NCBI GenBank assembly: GCA_017520705.1
Contig: JAFXFF010000010.1
Span: 1-51,769, forward strand
DNA from: Clostridia bacterium
GTDB taxonomy: Bacteria > Bacillota > Clostridia > Oscillospirales > Acutalibacteraceae
Direction of reading: 5' to 3'
Length of the DNA stretch: 51,769 bases
Shown here piece after piece: positions 1-9,221 of the stretch. Below the pieces are notes generated by a model, which did no database searches, was not told the DNA's origin, and was given only the letters and a program-made list of their open reading frames with translations. Within the stretch, counting starts at the first letter, position 1, and every line of letters starts with the position of its first letter. Position numbers and translations under genes: made by a program.

Positions 1-355
<355 letters not shown>

Positions 356-357
356 TT

Positions 358-3287
358 GTGAAAGATTCGGCTCACTTGCAATTGGAACAATTGAAGAATC
401 CTTCTGCCGCCTACCGCAGCGCCCCCTTCTGGTCTTGGAACGGTGAGATGCAGGAACAGCGAGTATCCGACCAGTTGACCTCCTTCTACGAGGCCGGTAT
501 GGGTGGCGCGTTCATTCACAGCCGTTCGGGCCTGAAAACACCCTATATGGAGGACCAATGGTTTGCCTGCGTGCAGGCTGCCATCGACACCGCCGTACAG
601 CAGAATAAGAAGGTCTATCTGTACGATGAGGACCGCTATTCCTCCGGCTTTGCCGGCGGTGAGGTCTGCCGTCAGAACCCTCTGTTCCGTCAGCGCCATC
701 TGACAGTGGCCACCTCTCCCGTACCCGATGGGGATACGCTGGCGGTGTTTGCCGTGCGCCGTCCCACCCCTACGCAGGTGGCGTCCTATCGCCGCTTAGG
801 CGAGGGTGAGGTCGCCGCTGACGGCGAGGAAACCTTGTGGTTCCAGGTGTGCGATTTTGTGCGCAATCCCAATTGGCACAACCACTGCGACCCCATCGAC
901 ATCTGCAATGCCGAGGCAGTGGATACCTTTATCGCCCTGACCCACGACCGCTATGCCGCCCACTGCGGCGCCTATCTGGGCGACGTTATCCCCGCTCTGT
1001 TCACCGACGAGGTGTGCCTTGCCGTACTCCCCAGCGGTAAACGCACTGAGGACGTCATCGCCAACCACCATTGGACACGGGATTACCCGCGACTGTTCGA
1101 GGAGCGTTACGGCTACAATTTTGTGGATTATTTGCCCGAACTGTTCTTTGCCGTGGACCATCCCCGTCAGCCCACGCTGGCGCGGGATTATCTGACCGGG
1201 CTTTCCGATTTGTTTGAAAAAACTACTCCCGCCGCTGCGGCGAGTGGTGCGCCCGTCACCATCTCGCTTTCACCGGACACCTCCATTTTGCCGACTTTGT
1301 GGATTTTGCCCGCGTGGGCAATCCCCTGCGGCAATTCCGCCACTGGCAGTGGCCGGGCATGGATATTCTCACCGACCGGGTGGCGAAACTGTCCGCATTT
1401 AAGATAGCCGCCTCTGCCGCCCACCAGTATGGCGACGGGCGGGTGGTGTGCGAGATGTACGGCTGCACCGGCTGGGATTGGCCGCCGGAGCGTCAGCGCT
1501 TCCACACCGGCTGGCAGTATTGTTTGGGTGTCAACTTCCGTTGCCAGCACCTCTCCCACTACACCTTAGCCGGATGGGGTAAAAAGGATTATCCCGGCAG
1601 TATGACCCCCCACACCCCTTGGTTTGCCGATTACCGTGAGATCGAGGACCACAGCGCCCGCCTGTCCTACGCCCTGACCCGCGGCCGCTATGCTGCACGG
1701 ACGCTGGTGCTCTCTCCCTTTACGGCGGTGGCGGATCTGTTCCGCGGCCACCACTTTGACGACAGCGACCCTGCCGCCGCCGACCTGGCGGCGCTGAATA
1801 CACAGTGGGAGCGCATCAACCGCACCCTCATCGAAAACCACATTGACTTTGACTACGGCGACGAGGGCGACCTGGTGGCCGCAGAGGACCGTATCGCCGT
1901 TGCCCGTATGCGCTACGACCGCGTGATCGTGCTGCCGGGGCACACCCTCTCCGCCACCGCTGAAGCCGTACTGGCTACATCGAGGGTCCCAGTCTACCGC
2001 CTGACCGATGATCACATCCCCTCCTCTCTGCTGGAGGAATTCAGCGCCGATTGCCGCATCACGGTAAACGGTGTCAACGCCGCCGAGGTCTGGTCCACCC
2101 GCCGCATAGACGGGGAGCAGACCATTCTGTTTGTGCAGTCTATGGCGGACACCGAGCAGACAGTGGACATCGCCTTGACCGCCCCCTCCCACGTACTGCT
2201 TGTGGAGGAACGCACGGGTGACCTCATTCACCTGCCCTCCGCCACCACCGACGGTGTCACCACCGCCACCGTCACCTTGCCACCCTACGACAACGCCCTG
2301 TTGCTGTTCGGCTACGATGCCGTGGGCAAGGCGTTGCCTGCCCCGCTCCCGACCAAACGCATCGCTCTCTCTGCAGCGCCTTACGACTACACGCTGGACG
2401 AGCCCAACACCCTGCCTTTGGATACGGTGCAGATCCGTGTCAATGAGGGGGACTGGTCGGAGCGTCTCTCCATCTCCGAGGCAGAGGACCGCATCCGTCG
2501 CCGCTATGACCTGCCGCCGATGCTGTTTTACGACACCGCCCAGCCCTGGTATCTCCACCGCCACCGCTACCAAGCCTTTGACGAAGTCTGGCAGATGCGG
2601 TGCGTGTTTACGGTGGCCGCCGTCCCCACCGAGTGCCGTCTGGCCTTGGAGGGCTACGCAACCTACGACTCCATCACCCTCAACGGCAAGGCGATTCCCG
2701 CCCCCGACGGCTGGCTCATCGACCTCGATTGGCAGACGGCGGATGTAGCCTCGTTGTTGACATCGGGCGAAAATGAATTGCTGCTGACCTTCCGCTACGA
2801 TACGGATATGGAACTGGAAAACTTCGCCCTGGCAGGCGATTTCGGCGTTTCCCGCATCCACTCCGAAGCGGGATGGCTGGCGGACAATCTGCAGGTGACC
2901 GCCCTGCCGTCGCAGATCGACGGCGGTGCCTGGGCGAACAACGGTCTGCCCTTCTACACGGGGCGGCTGACCTACCACGTCCCTGTCTATAGCGACGGCG
3001 CTCCCTGCGTGCTGGATTTATCCGACGCACAGGCATTGGGGTATGCGGTCACCGTCAACGGTCACCGCGAGGCACGGCTGTGTTCTCCCTTTGTCTTTGA
3101 CCTGACCGATCACCTGAAGATGGGAGAGAACATCCTGCATATTGAGCTCATCCCCGGACGCAAGAATCTGCTGGGTCCCCTCCATGTCGAGAATCCCGGC
3201 ATGGCGGATCCCTACGATTTCCGCTTTGACAACCATCGGTGGCAGGAGGAATACGCCCTGCACACCTTCCGCCTGAATAAAGAATGA
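358..3287 (+). pseudogene. GH106-type alpha-L-rhamnosidase (glycosyl hydrolase), interrupted by a -1 frameshift at ~1217-1222
   Basis: Start GTG at 358 follows the GAAAGAGG ribosome site. The N-terminal part (PFWSWNG, then FIHSRSGLKTPY and YDEDRYSSGFAGG) is the hallmark of the large GH106-like hydrolases, which remove alpha-L-rhamnose from pectic side chains and other glycosides. The opening frame runs past 1222 into unrelated sequence and stops at 1405-1407. The homologous sequence (NYSRRCGEWCARHH, then FTGHL) continues in the -1 frame from an A6 run at 1217-1222 to the stop at 3287. One extra A would restore a protein of about 976 residues, the usual family size, ending in galactose-binding-like beta domains. 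Both parts keep the same codon bias, so the break is recent or is an assembly error. Lys-codon slippage is possible but there is no supporting stem-loop. No signal peptide is seen, so the enzyme is probably cytoplasmic. Confidence 0.8.
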
Positions 3288-3302
3288 TCTGCGAGGTTAC
3301 CT

Positions 3303-4427
3303 ATGGCTCACATCATCTATGCCGACCATGCGGCCACCACACAATTGGATACTGCTGCTCTGTCAGCTATGATGCCTTACCTGACCGACCTCTACGGCAA
3401 CCCGTCGGCGCCCTATTCCGCCGCGTTAGCCCCCAAAGAGGCACTACGGCAGGCGCGGCAGACGATTGCCGCCTGCATCGGTGCGGATGCCGATGAGATT
3501 TTCTTCACCGGCGGCGGAACCGAGTCCAACAACTGGGCGATCAAAGGCACCGCTTTTGCCGGTGATTTCCCCGCCCCGATCGTCACCTCCGCCATCGAGC
3601 ACCACTCAGTATTAGCGCCCTGCGCCGCCTTACAGCGCTTGGGTTGCTCCCTCACCCGGCTCCCCGCCACAGCGGAGGGCATCGTCACCGATACGGCATT
3701 GGAACAGCACCTTCCCCAAGGGACAAAGCTGGTGTCGGTGATGCTGGCCAATAACGAATTGGGCACCGTTCAGCCCATCTCTTCGCTGGCGGCCATCGCC
3801 CACCGCCACGGCGCTCTGTTCCACACCGATGCGGTGGCGGCCATCGGACGGATGCCGCTGGATGTTAAAGCGTTGGATGTAGACCTATTGTCCGCCTCCG
3901 CCCACAAATTCGGCGGCCCCAAAGGCGTCGGCTTCCTGTATATCAAACGGGGCACCCCCATCGCCCCGCTTTTGGATGGTGGCGCGCAAGAGAATGGCCT
4001 GCGCGCAGGCACCGAGAACGTACCGGCCATCGTCGGTATGGCGGCGGCGCTCCAACACCGCACCACCGATATAGGGGCACACCGCGCCCATCTTTCCCAT
4101 CTGACGGCACACTTTTTGGAGGGCTTGCAGGCCGCCGGCATTTCCTTTATCCGTCACGGCACTGAGGATACCCTACCGGGTCTTCTCAGCCTGGCTTTCC
4201 CCTCCATCGAGGCAGAGGCGTTGCTCCACCGCTTGGACCTGCTGGGCATCACCGTGTCCGCCGGAGCCGCCTGCAACGGCACCGCCACCACCACCTCCCA
4301 CGTGCTGCAGGCCATCGGCCTGTCGGAGGAGGAGGCCGCCTCCACCATTCGCGTTTCCTTTGGCTATACCAATACCAAAGAGGATGTAAGCGCTTTCATT
4401 GCCGCGTTGCAGTCCATTCTCTTCTAA
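3303..4427 (+). CDS. Cysteine desulfurase, NifS/IscS family (class V aminotransferase fold)
   Basis: A 374-residue PLP enzyme that takes sulfur from L-cysteine as a persulfide for Fe-S clusters or thio-cofactors. YADHAATT opens the protein as in NifS/IscS. GGTESNN (71-77) binds the cofactor phosphate, EHH (99-101) stacks on PLP, HTDAV (Asp176) contacts the pyridine nitrogen, and SAHKFGGPKG holds the Schiff-base Lys202. The persulfide Cys324 is in SAGAACNG, and RAGTENV is also conserved. Length matches the family. It starts 15 nt after the GH106 gene and ends 23 nt before the GH78 gene, so it appears co-transcribed with rhamnosidases, which is an odd setting. No IscU or SufU partner is nearby. 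Substrate specificity (IscS-like or a dedicated role) is open. Confidence 0.93.
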   Translation: MAHIIYADHAATTQLDTAALSAMMPYLTDLYGNPSAPYSAALAPKEALRQARQTIAACIGADADEIFFTGGGTESNNWAIKGTAFAGDFPAPIVTSAIEHHSVLAPCAALQRLGCSLTRLPATAEGIVTDTALEQHLPQGTKLVSVMLANNELGTVQPISSLAAIAHRHGALFHTDAVAAIGRMPLDVKALDVDLLSASAHKFGGPKGVGFLYIKRGTPIAPLLDGGAQENGLRAGTENVPAIVGMAAALQHRTTDIGAHRAHLSHLTAHFLEGLQAAGISFIRHGTEDTLPGLLSLAFPSIEAEALLHRLDLLGITVSAGAACNGTATTTSHVLQAIGLSEEEAASTIRVSFGYTNTKEDVSAFIAALQSILF

Positions 4428-4450
4428 CCTATCCGAAAGGAGTGTCACCA

Positions 4451-6568
4451 ATGGCACAGACCCCGTTTTTTGATTTGGCTCTACCCGTTTGGCCCGGCGA
4501 TGCCTTGCGGGAGAAGAACTGCACCCTCGGCCTATACGCCACGCTTTCCTCCTCTGCGCCTGCGACGCTGCGCATCGCCACCGCTGGGGTCTACCGCGTC
4601 TTTGTGGACGGGATGTTTTTCACCCACGGCCCTGCCCGCTGTGCCCATGACTATTATCGGGTGGACGAGGTGACCCTCCCCTCTGCCGCTACTCACGTGG
4701 CCATTGAGGTAACCCACTACGCCGTCAACAGCTTTTGTTATCTGCAGGCCGACGGCTTTGTACAGGCGGAGATCCTGTCCGACGGACAGGTGACCGCCGC
4801 CACCGGCGGGGATGGCTTTGCCTATCTGCGGCTGAACAGCCGCGTGCAGAAAGTGCAGCGCTACAGCTACCAGCGTCCCTTTGTGGATGCGTGGCGACTG
4901 GCCCCTTCCTATGCCGACTGGCGCATAGGGCAGCCTTGCCGTTATGCCCTACCCATCGCGACAGATCCCACCACCCCCAAGCAGTTGGTGCCCCGTGGCA
5001 TCCCGCCCTACACCTTCCCCGACACCTACGCCACCCATCGTGTGGCGGTGGGCACCCTCACCGACGGGGTCATCCCCGCCACCTATCGCAAGGACCGCTC
5101 TCTCGTCCGCCTCTACGACCCCGACAGCGGTATGCTGGAGGGTTTCCCCGAATCGGAGCTGGAATGGCACCTATCCGACACGGTGCAGGAGTGGCAGAAT
5201 ACCGCCTACACCGCCACCGACGACACGGTCGGCGAGGTATCGCTGACCGCTCACGAATGGGCTCTGTTGTCCCTCCCTACGGAAAAGACCGGCTTTATTA
5301 CCGCCCACCTGCATTGCACCGAGCCCACCTCCCTGTGGCTCTTGTTTGACGAGGTGCTCACCGACGGAGACGTGGATCCCTTGCGGATGGATTGCTGCAA
5401 CGCCCTGCGTCTGGAGTTGGAAGCAGGCGACTACGATTTCATCAGCACCGAACCCTACGGCTTCCGCTATCTCAAGGCGGTGTGCCTGCAAGGCGGGGTA
5501 ACCCTCCGCCGCATCGGGGTCAAGGAGCTGATCTGCCCCCTCCCCGTCACCGCCGCCTGCACGGAGGACGACCCTGCCCTTCGCCGCATCTACGACGCCG
5601 CAGTGGAGACCTTCCTGCAGAACAGCGCCGACCTATTCATGGACTGTCCCACCCGCGAGCGGGCGGGATGGCTGTGCGACAGCTTTTTCACCGCCCGCAC
5701 CGAGCAACTTCTAACGGGAGGAAACACCATCGAGCACAATTTCTTAGAAAACTATCTGCTCCCCGACCGCTTCCCCCATCTGCCCGACGGTATGGTGCCT
5801 ATGTGCTATCCCGCCGACCACAGCGACGGCAATTTCATCCCCAACTGGGCGATGTGGCTGGTGCTGGAGCTGGAGGACCGCCTGCACCGTGTGGGCGACG
5901 TGGCTTTCATCCACCGTTTCCGTCCTCGCGTATACGCCCTGCTGGACTGGTTTGCCCAATACGAAAACGCCGACGGCCTGCTGGAGCGCCTGCCCGGCTG
6001 GGTGTTTGTGGAGTGGTCTAAGGCCAACGATCTGGTGCAGGATATCAATTTCCCCTCCAATATGCTGTACGCCCGTATGCTGGAGGCGGTGGACGCCCTC
6101 TACGGCGACCCTGCTCTGTCACAAAAAGCGGCGCAACTAAAGAACACCATCCGTCAGCGCTCCTATGACGGCACCTTCTTTGTGGATAACGAGGTGTACG
6201 GCACCGACGGCCTACCCCACTCTACGGGCGAACACACCGAAACCTGCCAGTACTACGCTTTTTTCACCGGCGTGGCAACGCCCAGGACCCACCCGGACCT
6301 GTGGGAGCGTCTAACCACCGCTTTCGGCCCCCACCGCAAGGACGCCTATCCCCACGTGCACCCCTCCAACGCCTTCATTGGCAACTATCTGCGGCTGATG
6401 CTGCTGGAGCAGGAGGGACACCGCACCCAACTGCGGGAGGAGATCAAAGGCTACTTCGACTATATGGCTAAGCGCACCGGCACCCTGTGGGAGCACGTGG
6501 GCACCACCGCCAGCTGCAACCACGGCTTTGCCTCCTATGTCGCCTGTCTGATCCTCCCCAAGCCGTAA
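4451..6568 (+). CDS. GH78-type alpha-L-rhamnosidase
   Basis: A 705-residue protein with N-terminal beta domains (about 1-365) and an (alpha/alpha)6 barrel. DCPTRERAGW at ~398-407 is the GH78 catalytic-region motif with the conserved acidic residues. The C-terminal TGTLWEHVGTTASCNHG matches the family's WE...SxNH motif before the final beta domain. GH78 enzymes release terminal alpha-L-rhamnose with inversion. The ATG at 4451 is preferred over an in-frame GTG at 4442, because GAAAGGAG ends at 4441 and gives normal spacing only to 4451. There is no signal peptide, so it probably acts on imported oligosaccharides. Shorter than many GH78 proteins (often 850-1,000 residues), consistent with fewer N-terminal accessory domains. 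Forward operon with the neighbouring genes; the product feeds rhaBAD. Confidence 0.85.
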   Translation: MAQTPFFDLALPVWPGDALREKNCTLGLYATLSSSAPATLRIATAGVYRVFVDGMFFTHGPARCAHDYYRVDEVTLPSAATHVAIEVTHYAVNSFCYLQADGFVQAEILSDGQVTAATGGDGFAYLRLNSRVQKVQRYSYQRPFVDAWRLAPSYADWRIGQPCRYALPIATDPTTPKQLVPRGIPPYTFPDTYATHRVAVGTLTDGVIPATYRKDRSLVRLYDPDSGMLEGFPESELEWHLSDTVQEWQNTAYTATDDTVGEVSLTAHEWALLSLPTEKTGFITAHLHCTEPTSLWLLFDEVLTDGDVDPLRMDCCNALRLELEAGDYDFISTEPYGFRYLKAVCLQGGVTLRRIGVKELICPLPVTAACTEDDPALRRIYDAAVETFLQNSADLFMDCPTRERAGWLCDSFFTARTEQLLTGGNTIEHNFLENYLLPDRFPHLPDGMVPMCYPADHSDGNFIPNWAMWLVLELEDRLHRVGDVAFIHRFRPRVYALLDWFAQYENADGLLERLPGWVFVEWSKANDLVQDINFPSNMLYARMLEAVDALYGDPALSQKAAQLKNTIRQRSYDGTFFVDNEVYGTDGLPHSTGEHTETCQYYAFFTGVATPRTHPDLWERLTTAFGPHRKDAYPHVHPSNAFIGNYLRLMLLEQEGHRTQLREEIKGYFDYMAKRTGTLWEHVGTTASCNHGFASYVACLILPKP

Positions 6569-6598
6569 CCACACCACTGCCCGAAAGGAGGAGATTCC

Positions 6599-6997
6599 TT
6601 GGATCGCATCGCATATCTGAAAAAGCACGGCTGGCGTTGCCTGCTGTTTGGGGCGATTATGACCGCCACCGCCGCGCTGGCATCCTGGCTGCTCCTGAGC
6701 AACCTATACCGCTTTCTGACCTTCGATCCTCAATTTCACGCCATCTTTGCCCAGATTTCCGATGCGCCGATGGTTCCTCCCGTTCTTCTCTTGCTGCTTC
6801 TCTCCTGCCTCTACTGCCTGCTGGGCACCCGCCTGGCTGCCAAGGGCACGGGCGGACGGGTGGCGGCGATACTCATCGGCATTATCGTGTGGCTGTTACT
6901 GTTGGTGGGCTCCATTCTGCTGACCAAGGTCAACCGCATTCTGTTCGGGGACGTGCTGTTCTCTCTGCTGAATCTGCTGAAAAGCGGTGTGCTGTAA
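6599..6997 (+). CDS. Small membrane protein of unknown function (three predicted TM segments)
   Basis: Unrecognised 132-residue protein. The start is TTG at 6599, supported by the strong AAAGGAGG site eight bases upstream and by the absence of an earlier ATG in frame. Hydrophobic stretches at about 15-40, 60-82 and 92-115 predict three transmembrane helices; the C-terminus is short and basic. It lies 30 nt after the GH78 gene and 9 nt before the lipoprotein gene, so it is in the same transcript. An accessory role at the membrane beside the ceramidase-like lipoprotein is possible, but nothing in the sequence shows it. Confidence 0.75.
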   Translation: MDRIAYLKKHGWRCLLFGAIMTATAALASWLLLSNLYRFLTFDPQFHAIFAQISDAPMVPPVLLLLLLSCLYCLLGTRLAAKGTGGRVAAILIGIIVWLLLLVGSILLTKVNRILFGDVLFSLLNLLKSGVL

Positions 6998-7006
6998 GGA
7001 GGGCGT

Positions 7007-8359
7007 ATGAAGCGAAACTGTATCGTTTGGCTGTTGGTGGTTGCGGTACTGCTGTCGGGCTGCAGCGCCCATCGAAGCGCAAAGAAACCCAACGACCATT
7101 ACACCGTAGGCTTTGCCTCGGTGGAGATCCCGCTGCCGGAGGATTCCGACCAACCCCTTTACATCGCCGGCTACCACCAGGGGTGGGAAGCAACCGGTGT
7201 ACTGGACCTGCAACGGGCCAATGCCCTGTGGCTGGATAACAGCAGCACCTCCCTGCTGCTCATCACCGTCGATTGCATCGGACTGGACGGCGGCACCGTG
7301 GCCGAGATCCGTAGCCGTCTGTCCGATTTCTGCAAGGAGACCGATTGCGATTCGGTCAACGTCATCTCCACCCACACCCACGCCGGCGTGGACACGCTGG
7401 GGCTGTGGGGTCCCATAGCGCAGAACGGTAAAAACGACGCCTTTATGGAAACCCTGAAGCAGGCCGCCGTGGATGCCGCCAAAGCCGCCTACAAAGACCG
7501 CTCGGCAGGTACTCTATCCTATACCGCCACCGCGGTGGAGGGTATGCAGGAGGATTCCCGTCCGCCCCACGTCTACGATAACCACCTGTACCAGTTGCGC
7601 TTCACCCCCGACGACGCCGACCACAACGGCATCCGCGTCATCTCCTTTGCCGCCCACGCCGAGGCGCTGCGGGGGGATAACACGCTGGTGTCCCGCGATT
7701 ATCCCGGCTCGATGGCGGACACCATTTACGAACGCACCGGCGAGGATGTGATGTATCTGCCCGGTGCCATCGGCGGCCTGATCATGACGCCGAAATTATA
7801 CGAAGACCCCTTCTACCCCATCCCCAATATGACCCACACAGGAAAAAAGCTGGCGATGGAGGCGCTGTCCGCAGAGGATTTCCGCCCTCTCGGCACCGCT
7901 ATGGCGGTTTCGCGGGTCCCTTTCACCACCCATATGACCAACACCGCCTTTATGTATTACCGCTTCCTCGGCATCCTGCAAAACGACGTGCGCCGTACCC
8001 TGGGCGGACGCTATCTGCTGCGCAGCGAGGTCACCGTCATCCGCCTCGGAGACGTGACGTTGGCGCTGATGCCGGGCGAGGTGTTCCCCGAGCTGGTCAG
8101 CGGCACCGGTAAGGCCGAAGACCCCGAGCCCTACGCCGATATTGCCGCCCGCTACGGGCAGGAGGACGTGATTTTCGTCGGCTTAGCCAACGACGAATTG
8201 GGCTACATCGTCCCTCCCAGCGATTACCGGCTGTCGGAGGACGCCCCCTACTTCAAGGAGGCGGAGGACGACCACTACGAGGAGACCAATTCCGTGGGCG
8301 TGAACATCGCCGCCGACCTGGCCAAAGCCTTGGAAAAGGCGCTGAGAAAAGTCGCATAA
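7007..8359 (+). CDS. Lipoprotein with neutral/alkaline ceramidase-like (amidase) domain
   Basis: A 450-residue exported lipoprotein: basic start, hydrophobic core and lipobox LLSGC with Cys19. The mature part resembles the N-terminal domain of neutral/alkaline non-lysosomal ceramidases and related hydrolases: VGFASVEIPLP near the start, IAGY, LLITVDCIGL, and the zinc-site motif VISTHTHAGVDTLG (~119-132). True ceramidases are zinc amidases acting on N-acyl sphingosine. Many bacterial relatives encoded with sugar-degrading genes have no assigned substrate, so hydrolysis of a glycan or glycolipid bond is equally possible. It is last in the forward glycosidase operon and ends at a bidirectional terminator shared with rhaD. 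The C-terminal immunoglobulin-like domain of classical ceramidases is not evident. Confidence 0.78.
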   Translation: MKRNCIVWLLVVAVLLSGCSAHRSAKKPNDHYTVGFASVEIPLPEDSDQPLYIAGYHQGWEATGVLDLQRANALWLDNSSTSLLLITVDCIGLDGGTVAEIRSRLSDFCKETDCDSVNVISTHTHAGVDTLGLWGPIAQNGKNDAFMETLKQAAVDAAKAAYKDRSAGTLSYTATAVEGMQEDSRPPHVYDNHLYQLRFTPDDADHNGIRVISFAAHAEALRGDNTLVSRDYPGSMADTIYERTGEDVMYLPGAIGGLIMTPKLYEDPFYPIPNMTHTGKKLAMEALSAEDFRPLGTAMAVSRVPFTTHMTNTAFMYYRFLGILQNDVRRTLGGRYLLRSEVTVIRLGDVTLALMPGEVFPELVSGTGKAEDPEPYADIAARYGQEDVIFVGLANDELGYIVPPSDYRLSEDAPYFKEAEDDHYEETNSVGVNIAADLAKALEKALRKVA

Positions 8360-8360
8360 T

Positions 8361-8396
8361 AAAAAAGGCCGCTGAATCTCAGCGGCCTTTTTTATT
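8361..8396. terminator. Bidirectional intrinsic terminator between the glycosidase operon and rhaD
   Basis: The stem GGCCGCTGA / TCAGCGGCC with a 3-4 nt loop is flanked by A6 on the left and T6 on the right, so it works on both strands. It separates convergent operons that stop at 8359 and 8402. Confidence 0.93.
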
Positions 8397-8401
8397 ATGT
8401 A

Positions 8402-9217
8402 TTACAGATTCAGAAAATCGGTGCGATAGGTCAGGCCGAAGGCGTCGGCGACGGCCTTGAGCTCCTCGTCGCGGATGGTGTTGACGTGGGGCAGATGAGC
8501 GATCTTCATATACAGCTCTGCCGCCTTCTCCACCGTCTCGATGAGACCGAAGGTCTCGTCCATCGTGCGGCCTGCGCCGTAGATGCCGTGCAGGCCCCAT
8601 ACCACCAGGCGGTAGTCCTCCATCTTCTGCGCCGTAGCCACACCGATCTCATTGTTGCCGCACACCATCCAGGGCAGCACGCCGATGCCGTCGGGGAACA
8701 CCACGATACACTCGGTGCACATCTCCCAAATGGTGTGGGTGAAGGCCTTATCCTCCAGCACGTGCACGTGGGTCATAGCCAGGGTGTTGGTGGGATGGGT
8801 GTGCATCACCACGCGGTGATCGGGATCCTGCTTCAGACGGGTCATATGGCTCATCAGGTGGGCGGGCAGCTCACTGGTGAAGCGGCCGCCGTCCTTGTAT
8901 CCCCACAGCAGTTCGGCGGTGGTGCCGTCCTCTGCAATGCGGATGATACCCAGATTGGTCTCGGGGTCTTTCTCCACGTTCTTAAAGTACTTGCCCGTGC
9001 CGGTGACGATGAAGATCTTGCCGATCAGGTCGGTGGCATCAAAGCCGGTGGGGATAGTGCGGATGACGTGGCTCAAATCCAGATACTCCGCCACCTCTTG
9101 CTCCTCCAGCATATAGCTGATGTTGCCGCCGTTGCGCTCATCCCAGCCCAGGCGGTACATATTCGCCGTGGTCTGCTTCATTTCCTCCACAAAGGGAGCG
9201 GTCAAAATATCCTTCAT
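8402..9217 (-). CDS. rhaD: Rhamnulose-1-phosphate aldolase
   Basis: A 271-residue class II (zinc) aldolase of the AraD/FucA/RhaD fold. It splits L-rhamnulose 1-phosphate into DHAP and L-lactaldehyde. GGNIS (30-34) is the phosphate-binding motif. SELPAH holds the catalytic Glu116. His139 and His141 in MHTHPTN and His210 in WGLHG are the zinc ligands, at the same spacing as E. coli RhaD. Start ATG is 4 nt downstream of the rhaA stop, with AGAGGG inside the end of rhaA as ribosome site. It is the last gene of rhaB-rhaA-rhaD. The lactaldehyde route (reductase or dehydrogenase) is not in the window. Confidence 0.96.
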   Translation of the reverse strand: MKDILTAPFVEEMKQTTANMYRLGWDERNGGNISYMLEEQEVAEYLDLSHVIRTIPTGFDATDLIGKIFIVTGTGKYFKNVEKDPETNLGIIRIAEDGTTAELLWGYKDGGRFTSELPAHLMSHMTRLKQDPDHRVVMHTHPTNTLAMTHVHVLEDKAFTHTIWEMCTECIVVFPDGIGVLPWMVCGNNEIGVATAQKMEDYRLVVWGLHGIYGAGRTMDETFGLIETVEKAAELYMKIAHLPHVNTIRDEELKAVADAFGLTYRTDFLNL

Positions 9218-9221
9218 AGTC

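Noticed and set aside
1210-1230. Programmed -1 frameshift of the IS/dnaX type at the A run
   Set aside because: The zero-frame codons are GAA AAA ACT, not the X-XXY-YYZ order, and I see no downstream stem or upstream Shine-Dalgarno stimulator. An indel is simpler.
1566-2978. Long reverse open frame opposite the GH106 gene
   Set aside because: It is rich in Val, Gly and Gln in the antisense of a high-GC gene, has no ribosome site, and the forward strand carries family motifs.
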